Shown: piece after piece, positions 55,269 to 64,000 of the stretch
Numbering within the stretch: the stretch's first letter is position 1
Layout: each line of letters opens with the position of its first letter
Source of the DNA: Microcyclospora pomicola
Taxonomy: Eukaryota > Ascomycota > Dothideomycetes > Capnodiales
Length of the DNA: 64,000 bases
Direction of reading: 5' to 3'
Assembly (NCBI GenBank): GCA_002786065.1
Contig: NHNY01000013.1
Coordinates: 248,001-312,000, forward strand
Notes under the pieces: model-generated
What the model saw: only the letters and a program-made list of their open reading frames with translations
Told to the model about the DNA's origin: nothing
The model's database searches: none
Program-made: the position numbers and the translations under genes

Positions 55269-57948
55269 CTAATTCGCGCGGATGACGAGCTTGCTCAAGA
55301 ACTTGTTGCTCAGGCAGTCCCAGTCATCACGATCGAACTTGGCGTTGGAGCGCTCTTTGAGGTATTTCTCTGCAGTTCATGTCAGTTGGGTGTATTGAAG
55401 AGCGGGATATGAAAGCTAACTTACCATATTTGTTGACGTGTCCCCTGACCTCAGTCAGAGCCTCGCAGACAGCAGCGTTCGAGTTGAGGAGGTGGTGATG
55501 CTTCCGGGTGTCCCACTCTTGCAGGCCAGGAAGCTTAGTGGAGATGGCTTGGAAAAGTCCAACAATAACGCCAACCGGAGTAGACTCCATGTCTTCGCAG
55601 AACTTGTTCACCGCCTTTTCGTCCGGCATGCGGTAGTGGCAGTCGAACTGCATCTCCTCCCAGATCGCAAGCAGGATGGCAGCCAGCATGAAAATGGTCG
55701 GCCAGTTCTTCAGCTTGTCACCAGAGTACACAGAGCTGTAGAGCGACGACAGCTCCAGAAGAATGTCTTTTTGAAGTTCACGCCACATGTCAGCCAACGC
55801 ACACTTGACCTGGAAGTTGATCATGACAGGCGCCACAGTCTTGCCGTTCCACTTCGAGGCGGAGTCGTCAATCACACCCGTCGCCTCCTCCTCTTGAGGA
55901 AGTCCTTCGATCATGGTCACGTGCAATGTAAGGTTGTACGCGATGACGAGCTTGAGCGCCTTGCGGATGGAGGGCGTCTTTTCCTTCTCGTAGTAACGGT
56001 ACGCTGTCTTGAGGATCTCACTGATGAACTTGGTCCCATCAAAGTACTCATCAACAAACGACTCGAAGCCCTCATCAAGATGAAGATCGAGGTAGTCGGA
56101 GAGATCACTCGAGTTGATCCCTTCCATACCGGCGGTAAGCTTGGCCGTGTTGAGCTCGTACTCGGTGTTGGTGGCGGTCTCCACAAAATCCACGCTGAAG
56201 CACTTGTCGTCACGGACATAGACCTCGCGTGCAGAAATGGGCAGGTAATGGCCGTAGCCGTGGGTGATGTAGACGGAACGCTCCATGTTGCTGAAGCCCT
56301 TGATGTTGCCGACGCTGAATCCGAGGGAGATGTGGCGCTCGTAGTCGGCCTTCCAGTCCTTCATGAAATAGCCAATGTCTTTGATGTCCATGCGAGTGCA
56401 CGGGACTTGCCACAAGCGGGCGTGGCTCGGTCGGCAGCCTCCACAAGGCTCGCCCTTGTCGCAAGTCTTCTTCAAGAACTTGCATCGCAAGCACGCACGG
56501 AGTTTGCGGATCTCATGAGCTTGCTGGCGCTGATCGGGACGAAGAGGACCACGTCTTCGGCCGACCTTCTTCTCGACGACGGCATCCTTACGAGCACTTG
56601 GCGCGGGAGTCTTTTTGATGACAGCCTTGGTGGTCTTGCCTTCAAGCGGCGACTTGCGGCGACGAAGGGGCGGTGAAGTGGGACCTGATGATGTTGGTGA
56701 GGTTGACGAAGAGCCGGATGAGCCGACCGAGCGATATGAGGTGGCGGCAGCAGCAGTCGGTGGGCTCAGAGCGAGCGAGGACGTCGGTGATGTCTGCTGT
56801 GCAGGGATGGGTAGGCCATGCGGGTGTTGATGTTGAATATACTGCGCATCGAGATAGTCGCTGCCATGGAAGTCGTGTGGCGAGCTGAGCGGCCACGGCG
56901 GGATCTCCTCGTAGCTACCAGACAATTCGGCCGAGCTTGGTCCGTCCGATGCACACGAATCTGAATTGGTGCGAATGTGAAGGTTCTGGCTCGGATTCGA
57001 CACGGTGCCCGAGAGTGAGTCGATGGAGTGGCGGTTGGTGTTGTTGTTGTAGCTGATCATGGACCACTCGTTGTCCGATAAAGACTGGACTTCAAGAATG
57101 GTGCCGGTGGGCGAGCTGCCAGGTATGCTTGAACTTGCGGTACTTCTCGCCTGCTGGGTGAGAGCATTCTGGAGAGCCATGTTGAGATCGACACCAGGCG
57201 GGGAGTACTCATTCGAAGCGTAGAGCAGGCTGTGCATCGACTCCATCGGGGCACCCATGGTGGTGTATGTGGTGAAAGCATTGGGGCTGATGCTGGCAGC
57301 AACTCCAAACGACTCTGCCGTCGTTGCGGGCATGATGTCGATGGGGGAGGCCTGCAGTTGTGCTCCGAAGTGTGTCTGACCGTAGGAGTTCATGGCCAGG
57401 CTGTGGTCTTCATGTTGGAGCTGGGCGAACTGCTGAGGCAGTTGCTGTTGTTGGTGTGCGGCCTGAAGTTGGTACTGCCAATGGCTGGGGAACATGCTGG
57501 CATATTCGAGCTCGAGATTCGACGTCGGCATGTTGATCGGCTGGAACTGGGAGTGGGTGGTCATGGGCCGGGCATGAAACTGCGCTTGCGGCTGTGCAAG
57601 GGATTGCTGGCCGAGGGCGGCATTGTATGATTGGGCCTGAGCATTGTGTTGTGATTGCTGTTGCTGCTGTTGCTGTTGCTGTCTCTGCTGCTGGTGGTCT
57701 TGCTGCTGCTGGGACATTCTCCTCGAGTCGTCGACGTCAACGTCCAACGGGGGCCAGGTCTGTCGAGTGCCTGGCTGTGATTGAGGATGTGAATTTGACG
57801 ACGAGGCGGTCTGCTGCTGTGCGGTCTGCTGTTGGCGCTGCTGCTGCTGCTGCTGCTGGATCGGGAGCGAGTACGAGTGGGCGGGATAGTGCGCGGTGGT
57901 GAACTCGAAGATCGGATCGTGCGGCGAGGTGAAGTCGAGAGGATCCAT
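55269..57948 (-). CDS. Zn2Cys6 transcription factor with Gln-rich N-terminus
   Basis: Exons 57948-55425 and 55369-55269 flank a 55-nt phase-1 intron (GTAAGT/CAG with ACTGAC) and encode 874 residues. The first 250 residues are Gln-rich with several uninterrupted poly-Gln runs encoded by CAG/CAA. A Ser/Pro/Thr-rich section and a basic stretch (KKVGRRRGPLRPDQRQQAHE) precede the zinc cluster near residues 486-516: CLRC, KFLKKT, CDKGEPCGGC, RPSHARLWQVPC. The spacing is C-x2-C-x6-C-x5-C-x2-C-x11-C; the last gap is longer than the usual 6-9. The following domain (DIKDIGYFMKDWKADYERHI, FSVGNIKGFSNMERSVYITH, YGHYLPISAREVYVRDDKCF) is highly ordered and continues to the end (KYLKERSNAKFDRDDWDC). It is a nuclear DNA-binding regulator; target genes are not indicated by the neighbours. 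A regulatory role in development is inferred from the very long upstream region. Confidence 0.88.
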
Positions 57949-60773
57949 GTCGACGAAGGCAAAGCAGGTCGGCGGAAACGTGGGAATTTGGCTCAGTCAG
58001 CGGTGTTCTGATGCGAAGGTGCGGTCGGCGCGCGCGTAAGGTTAGGTTGATGGCGCGAACGTGGTGATGGGGAGGGAATGGGGACGGAGGGAGCAAGTGT
58101 GATGTGGACGGATCGAGCCTTTCACACCGCCGGCGAGGGATGCGGTGCGTGGCGGTGGTGGACGGAGGGAGGAGGTGTCGAGGAGGAGTGGGCTAGACGG
58201 GCTGCGAAAGCGACGGCGCGGGCAGAGGAGTGCCGGGCGTCATGGCGAGCAAGAAGTCGAGCGGATGGTGGTGAGGGCGGTGAAGGTGCAGCAGACGGCG
58301 CCAATGAGCGAGGGAGGGGGAGATGCAAGACGATGCGAGATGTGCAGTAGTGTGCTGCACGACTGGAAGACAGTACAGCTCCCCGGGTCTGGTCGGCGCT
58401 ATTCGACCCTCCGCCTGCAGGAAACGGACGGATCACTACTGTCAATGCTGGAGGGGGAGGCGATTCGAGGAGCAGTCCTAGTTGGTGCTCGAGATCTTGT
58501 TCACGGCCGATGCAAGCGCCATGTTCAATCGCTTCCAGTGTTGGTGGATGGCTGGAAATGTTCACTTGGCGGAGTGTCGACACTCGACGGGAAGTGGGGC
58601 ACGAGATACATGCAGACATCGACATCCCGGATCGGGTGTATAAGAGAGTTCAGTCTTTCCCAACAAGCACTGATTACTGTACATACTCTACATAACTCAC
58701 ACTCTCACAAATGGCAACATCAACATCTCAATCCAACGCAACATAACGTGAAGACTTTTCTTGCAACCGCCCATCCCAGCCTCCCCCCTCCCATCGAGGC
58801 GCGGCAAATCGGTCGGCGGTGCTGGCTCGGACGCAACGCCTGCTGACATAAGGCGGTGAGCAGTGCGCCATGGGCCAATCCCCAAGCGCCCCGTTTTCGT
58901 CGAAAGGGTAAAAGCTCTGCAGCTGCACCTCACCATACACTTACTGTACAACAAGCCAGATCCGATCGGACCCAGGCTCTTTCAGGGAAACCCTCACTAA
59001 CTACTGCTGCTACTGCTGCTTCTGCATACGCCCGTCCGTCGACAATTCGGCGACTTCACCCGCATCCTCCACCTACCTTACTCTAAAAGGTACGCTTACA
59101 GTACGTGGTGAGAGGATCCTGGTATGATGATACCGGGGCGTATATGTACAGTACACGCATGGAGTACAGGTAAGTAGGCAGGTAGGCTCCTCCACCACCT
59201 ACAAGCATGCTGCAGTTGATGGGCACGGTGTGGCCGCACTGCTTGATGTAACCTCAGCATGCGCCTACATGGCCGTGACACCATATCCCAACAACTACCT
59301 TCCTGTACATAACACTGCCTGCCACACACGCATCGAGAACCCCGAGCATGACCGAGCAGACATGTATATCGCCCGCCTGCTATGGCGCTGTCGTCCACGC
59401 TGTCCGATTAGTAGTGCATAAGGTAAGTAGTCTACAAGTAGGCTGGCCAGTAGTGAGTACACAATGCCCTGAATTTTCTCCTAGGCCGGCTAGGTCCAAG
59501 GTCACGCTGCGAGAAGAAAAAAACCCTGCCTACAAAGGCTACAGTACAGGATTTTCCTGTCTCACAATAGTGTACCTGTATTATACCCGAACACCTACTC
59601 ATGTTGGAAGTGTGGCGCTCGCTTATACGGCGGCTTTTGTCACTGTGCCTGTTAGTTCTCGACTGCCCCTCTACCAAACATCTGCCTGGACCCTGAGGTG
59701 TCAAGGCGAGATGGGGCGATCGCCATGTGTCTGACAGCGATGGTGGGTTCTGTAGCACGCAACACCTCGGTATAGCCTGAAGAGCCACAGGGAGTGAGAA
59801 GAAGCTTTGCGAGGTCGTGTGAGTGGTGTCGCACAGGATGTCGTGTCACGCAGGATCGGGTTGCTTCGTATCGCCAGGCTGCCAGGTCGAGGTGACGTGC
59901 CGACGCCAGGGATATATGCATCAGAGGGCTCGGCGGGTCTCGTGCATATCAAGATTCCAGGTTTTCTCGATGAGAGATCTACGAAGAAACCCCAGCACGA
60001 GATGACAACAGGTTTGATACCTTGTATGGAACGATGGATCCACCGAGTGAAGCAGTCTCCACTTCTTCAAAATATCTACTGGATACAAGTGATAGGGTGA
60101 GAAGTACTTGTTGGTGAAGCTTCTCTACAGATGGCGACATTGGGCGGCCTCTACGCGCTGTGCCTTGCATGTCTTGGCTCGATCAACCGAGCCTTCGCTC
60201 ACAGGGAGCATCTCGTCATATCACGTGTGAGATCAACCTCGCTTGCAGGTCTTGCACATACATCCAACAACCTATGCGGCAAAGGCTGGAGGTACATGCG
60301 ATGAGTTCACAAGGCATTTAGGCAGAATGGAACTCTCCACCTCCTCCTCTGTATCGCGTCGCGTACCTGACGTTTCTGTTCTCGTGATACGGTCCAGGGT
60401 ACAGACATCTGGGGGTCCATGGAAGGCTTAGCCTGTGTAGAAAGTTGGCAAGACATTGTATGTATGCGGACGACCGAGGTACGGTCCAGCGAGCGGATGA
60501 AGTACGTTTCAACGGTCATGCTGGCTCGTCTGACCTCGAAGACAAGGCTGTGTATCCAGACAGCTCGTACCGTGTGCCCTCAAAAGCCATTTCGGTCAGA
60601 TGAGATCTCTTGTGGATCAGGCAGCCTCGAAGCAAATTGACTTGGCTTGGCATTTGCCATGAGCAAGTAGAGGTGTGCTTCACGGAAGCATGCTGCGTGG
60701 GCGCAATACGAGGATGTCTTCATCACTTCCAGTTTAGTATCTTGAGATTTTGTTCCAGTCTTTGAGCAGTCCT
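57949..60773. other. Long upstream region of the Zn2Cys6 gene
   Basis: This 2.8-kb stretch is the longest gene-free interval in the window. It contains many overlapping frames up to 233 codons (58145-58846) that show no protein-like pattern, are often open on the opposite strand too, and lack motifs. Notable words are short GTAGGT/ACCTAC elements (59178-59192, 59421-59440). It probably holds a large promoter and possibly a 5' leader with upstream frames or a non-coding RNA. Confidence 0.5.
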
Positions 60774-62135
60774 TCATCCGCCCTCACGCCTGATCAGCAC
60801 ACTTCCAGCATCACTATCAAAGCTCTCCATACTCGATGTAACACCAAGTCCACGAGGCATACTGCTGCCCCCTGGCGCATGGTTGTGGATCACACTGGTG
60901 AAACTCTCTGTGCTTTGAGATGCCTCTCTTGGTTGCGCGGTGAAAGGGTCACTCGAGGTTTCGTCACCTCTTACCATCACGAATTCTTTTGATACAGATG
61001 AAGACGATGTCGACGAGTCCTGTAGATATGGTGTGGTAGTCATTCTCGTTCTCGCCGTGACGGGAGAGTGCAAGCTCGAATTTGTGGAAGGCCTGCGGTA
61101 TGCAATATTGGGAGGTGCCAGCAGAGACTCGTCTTGAACGGGGTTTTGTATGCGAATTTGCTCCACGATAGCTGGATCGATCTCCTGCATGCTGCTCAGT
61201 AGATCTGAAAAGGTCGCCATCAAGGTAGCAAAAGACGCTTCAGATATCGGTCGGCCAGAGAACCTCGCGCGCTCGTACTGTTGTAAAAATGTCTGACCTA
61301 GTGATGGAGGATTGACCAGCGAAAGATATGAGAGCTGAGTAATGTAGTCTCTCAAGCCCATGGTCGCTGATCTGCTCAAAAGCTCAACGACCGCTGGATC
61401 AGCAATCTGCGGCTGCAATCCATCATTCGCCATGAGAGGATCAGGTGGTGCTAACGAAACTGCTCTTGCTTCGATCAGATTGGGTAGCTCCTTGATTACA
61501 TCCGCGAATTGCACATTAGGGTTCTTGTTGTCGATGTGCTGGCTCGGCGAGCTCCACCCTGGATGCTGTATCAGACCCCACGGTGGCGAAGATGGATCAA
61601 TAGGGATCAGTTTTCCAACGGTATAGTCTTCGCGACCCAGCAATGCGGTCTCTGCAGGAAGAAAGCCCTGTTTTTCTGCCGTCGAGATCTCGCCGACAAG
61701 ATCTCGCGGTCGGCTTTCCCACGCCACTACTGCACTGCGCTCGAGCTGTTTCACAATCATTTTCCGTACATTCTTTCCCAGCTCCCCCTCCTCGATTGGG
61801 ATGTACGCTTTACCGACCCCAGCAAGGACTGTCCGGTTCGTGTACAGCCGTGATGAGTAGATGAAAATCGCTAGAATGACCACGAGAGCATAAACGCCAC
61901 CAATCATAAACAAATATTGGTAGGCATGGGAGCTGATGGCTTGGTATACGATGGTACCGGGAGTGATTGCTAAGAAACCCAGGAGGATTATGAGGATGAT
62001 TGTGTAACTAATGATAATCAGTGCAGTCCGTGATGGTATGGGAGGTGAAGAGTTCACATACGTGGTGGAGTACCATATTCGAAAGAAGGGGATACGAAAG
62101 GGCAGAATATGGCCTTTCCTGGATTTCCGTGCCAT
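60774..62135 (-). CDS. DLT1: Dlt1-type two-pass membrane protein (defect at low temperature)
   Basis: Exons 62135-62062 and 62007-60774 flank a probable 54-nt intron (GTATGT donor, TAG acceptor). Splicing gives 435 residues and reads FRIWYSTTYTIILIILLGFL; retention adds 18 residues without a stop. Two membrane helices (TYTIILIILLGFLAITPG and YLFMIGGVYALVVILAIFIY) are followed by a conserved cytosolic part (LYTNRTVLAGVGKAYIPIEE, LGKNVRKMIVKQLERSAVVA, SPPWGLIQHPGWSSP) and a disordered Ser-rich tail. This is the Dlt1 family, required in yeast for growth in the cold; its biochemical role is unknown. The family call is fairly secure, the intron probable. Confidence 0.85.
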   Translation of the reverse strand: MARKSRKGHILPFRIPFFRIWYSTTYVNSSPPIPSRTALIIISYTIILIILLGFLAITPGTIVYQAISSHAYQYLFMIGGVYALVVILAIFIYSSRLYTNRTVLAGVGKAYIPIEEGELGKNVRKMIVKQLERSAVVAWESRPRDLVGEISTAEKQGFLPAETALLGREDYTVGKLIPIDPSSPPWGLIQHPGWSSPSQHIDNKNPNVQFADVIKELPNLIEARAVSLAPPDPLMANDGLQPQIADPAVVELLSRSATMGLRDYITQLSYLSLVNPPSLGQTFLQQYERARFSGRPISEASFATLMATFSDLLSSMQEIDPAIVEQIRIQNPVQDESLLAPPNIAYRRPSTNSSLHSPVTARTRMTTTPYLQDSSTSSSSVSKEFVMVRGDETSSDPFTAQPREASQSTESFTSVIHNHAPGGSSMPRGLGVTSSMESFDSDAGSVLIRREGG

Positions 62136-62730
62136 TGCAGATCAATGTTGCAGATTACATGCCGTTGCAACTGATTCGGATCGATGCAAGCAATACAGTT
62201 TGGGGATATCGTGCTTGAGGTATTGACTTTTGATTGTTGACAGGGCGATGGAGTGAATCGCGTGGTCTGTCGAGAAATGCTGAGGTTCTGCTCCAGATAT
62301 ACAGCCCCGGCATAAACCAGAAGATGCAGGTCAATCTTTCTCCTCCTGCATCGCTGTTCGTCATTCACGGGCGCGAATTCATCCCATGCGACATGAAAAT
62401 GATGGGTAGATAGTTTATAAATCATCTGATGCCCTGCACATCCCTGGAGTTCTTCATAGCACAGCTCCAGCCAGTGACGTCGCGGCGCTCGGCAGACTTT
62501 CACTCTCGGCTTTTGAAGTTGTGTGTGCTATGCAGGAGGAGAGCTGCAATCACTCTGCCCATCTGTCTGCTCATCCTTTTTCTTCCACTATGAGCAGCAC
62601 ACTTTGACCTTCATCCTCTCGGCGGCGTGATCACAACCCCCCAAGTATGTCTTCCGACCCTTGATCAGCTACCCTGGTCATCCTGCGCGAGCCCGCCTCA
62701 CTGGGAGCGCGTTTCCCCCCATTCACCATC
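62136..62730. other. Divergent promoter of DLT1 and the ING-family gene
   Basis: This 595-bp stretch separates two divergent starts. A pyrimidine-rich stretch is visible about 62570-62600. No other element is recognised. Confidence 0.5.
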
Positions 62731-64000
62731 ATGCCTCCAAAGTCGAACCAAACCCACGATGTCCAAATCGCGGCATCCTCTCTCCCAAAATCGACCGTCA
62801 ACGCCATCGGTATGTCCTCAGTGCGACGTACATCCTCCGGCCGTGCCATCCGTAACAACACCACGCGCCCCACCAATTACTACGCCCGGCCTTTTGGCTC
62901 GTTCGCCGCGAACTCCACCACCAATGGCATCGACCGCGATCGCGAGGAAGAGACGCCGCCTGGCTTCTTTCCCGGTCTCCAATACTTCAGCGATGCCATC
63001 ACCGCTCTGCCGAAAGAGGTCATGCGCCAGTTCACGCTCATGAAGGAGGTGGAGGCAAAGGTCCATGGGCCGAATGAGAAAATGGCCGAATACCTCGACG
63101 CTTTGCTTGACCTCCCGGTGCCGACTCGAGATCAGAGTAGCTATGGAAAAACATCCAACGGTTTGCTGAGCTTCACTGCGAGCAATAGCGCGATGGGGAG
63201 CGCCAATCCTAGCATTGTGAATGGCATCGCGCCGACGGGGCAAGTTTCAGCAGAGCCAAGCGTCAACGGAGACGAACAGCAGCAACAGACATTTGAAAGT
63301 GAAGAAGAGATCGCGCGTAGAAGACAATACTACGAATTGCGAGCGTTGACACATGGAATGCTCTCCAGCTTGGACGAGAAGAATGTTGTGCTAGCTGAAG
63401 CGAATCGCGTCCTGTCACAGCAGCTTGTCCGTGTGGACTCGGTCATGCCGTATGTTGAAAACGAGCTCAGTGATGAAGCGCGATTAGGAAGTTCAACACA
63501 TTGGGCATACAGTGATAATCGGCAGAAAAAGCAGGCCCCCGGTCCGGCTGCCCGAAGGGACATGGTTGCAGCCAATAATCTGGCTGCTGCCGCGAGTGCA
63601 ATACACGAGATGGACATCACTCAAGCTCGACGTGATGCTGGGAAGGAGACTACACGAGAAAAGCAGAAGGGAAGAGGAAAGGAACACGTAGATTCAGAGT
63701 TTGAAGAAAGACCTAAGAAGACGCACGCAAAGGCCGCAAAGGTGAGGGCGAGTGGACAAGCAACGGGGTTGGGCATATCGACCACCAATGGTGAACCAGT
63801 GAAGAGGAGAAAGGTAGACAAGGGGATAAGTGCTCCAATGATGGAGCGCACGATGAGCGGGAAAGGAGTCAAGGCGGCACGCGAGACCCCACGAAGCACA
63901 CCTGCGACTGCAGCAGCAGAGTTCATCAAGAAGACCAAATCAAGACCGAATGTACCCGGACCAAAGAAGAAGCCTCCCACATCAGCTCACGCGAGCCCAG
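62731..64000 (+). CDS. ING-family chromatin regulator, N-terminal part (runs off right edge)
   Basis: From the ATG at 62731 the frame is open to the window edge, about 423 codons. A disordered start (MPPKSNQTHDVQIAASSLPK) leads to the ING histone-binding N-domain near residues 79-130: PGFFPGLQYFSDAITALPKE, VMRQFTLMKEVEAKVHGPNE, KMAEYLDALLDLPVP, and the second helix YELRALTHGMLSSLDEKNVV with VLAEANRVLSQQLVRVDSV. A long Lys-rich region follows (KRRKVDKG, KKTKSRP). ING proteins (Yng1, Yng2, Pho23 in yeast) carry a C-terminal PHD finger that reads H3K4 methylation and belong to histone acetyltransferase or deacetylase complexes; the PHD finger would lie beyond the window. Which yeast orthologue it matches cannot be decided here. 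Confidence 0.87.
   Translation, partial: MPPKSNQTHDVQIAASSLPKSTVNAIGMSSVRRTSSGRAIRNNTTRPTNYYARPFGSFAANSTTNGIDRDREEETPPGFFPGLQYFSDAITALPKEVMRQFTLMKEVEAKVHGPNEKMAEYLDALLDLPVPTRDQSSYGKTSNGLLSFTASNSAMGSANPSIVNGIAPTGQVSAEPSVNGDEQQQQTFESEEEIARRRQYYELRALTHGMLSSLDEKNVVLAEANRVLSQQLVRVDSVMPYVENELSDEARLGSSTHWAYSDNRQKKQAPGPAARRDMVAANNLAAAASAIHEMDITQARRDAGKETTREKQKGRGKEHVDSEFEERPKKTHAKAAKVRASGQATGLGISTTNGEPVKRRKVDKGISAPMMERTMSGKGVKAARETPRSTPATAAAEFIKKTKSRPNVPGPKKKPPTSAHASP

Noticed and set aside
55438-56676. Plus-strand open frame of 412 codons
   Set aside because: It is the exact antisense of the conserved part of the Zn2Cys6 gene; its composition (Val/Leu/Arg-rich) reflects the codon bias of the opposite strand.
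58145-58846. Plus-strand open frame of 233 codons upstream of the Zn2Cys6 gene
   Set aside because: The opposite strand is also open over much of it, the translation is Arg/Gly/Glu-rich without motifs, and the start is not an ATG in good context.
1-64000. Transposons, retroelements, viral fossils or CRISPR-like arrays
   Set aside because: I looked for reverse transcriptase, integrase and transposase motifs, long terminal or inverted repeats and spaced direct repeats. None is visible; the only arrays are the ankyrin repeats and simple-sequence tracts.

Overview
The window is nuclear DNA of a filamentous ascomycete. The evidence is compact genes with 50-100 nt GT-AG introns, a Zn2Cys6 regulator, an Uds1 septation protein, sterol and complex I genes close to their Neurospora/Aspergillus counterparts, and a large STAND/NACHT-ankyrin gene. 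A dothideomycete is my best guess, but that rests on the feel of the proteins and not on a comparison I could run. I recognised no transposase or reverse transcriptase and found no convincing tRNA or rRNA. Exon joints below were worked out by hand from GT/AG sites, branch-point-like CTRAC motifs and frame continuity.

Layout. 1-20 kb: 5' end of VPS13 (minus, runs off the left edge); a multi-pass membrane protein; a TMEM69/DUF3429 mitochondrial membrane protein; an unrecognised protein with a C-terminal coiled coil; the 51-kDa FMN/NADH subunit of complex I; a small basic/acidic hypothetical protein; a single-pass cysteine-rich surface protein; a gene-poor 2.2-kb stretch with coding-like debris; and COQ3. 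20-33 kb: a GBD/FH3 protein of the Rid1 type; a Thr/Ser-rich secreted protein interrupted by an in-frame TAG; a short-chain dehydrogenase; a Rer2-type cis-prenyltransferase; a conserved fungal protein with three Cys-Pro motifs; Mn superoxide dismutase; and the acidic hinge subunit of complex III (QCR6).

33-39 kb is the most distinctive region: a seven-exon, about 1428-residue NACHT-ankyrin STAND receptor. Its C-terminal repeats are nearly identical at the DNA level, the signature of the rapidly reshuffled repeat arrays of fungal NOD-like receptors used in self/non-self recognition. 39-49 kb: a 2H phosphoesterase, a small hypothetical protein, the coiled-coil septation protein Uds1, ERG27, and the G-patch splicing factor Ntr1/TFIP11. 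50-64 kb: a 1248-residue proline-rich/coiled-coil protein; an intergenic pentanucleotide minisatellite; a Q-rich Zn2Cys6 regulator with an unusually long (2.8 kb) upstream region; DLT1; and the 5' part of an ING-family PHD regulator that runs off the right edge.

There is no metabolic cluster. Five of the genes serve mitochondria (complex I 51 kDa, COQ3, MnSOD, QCR6, TMEM69-like), but they are scattered and this is probably coincidence. The NACHT-ankyrin receptor is the best candidate for accessory, fast-evolving biology.
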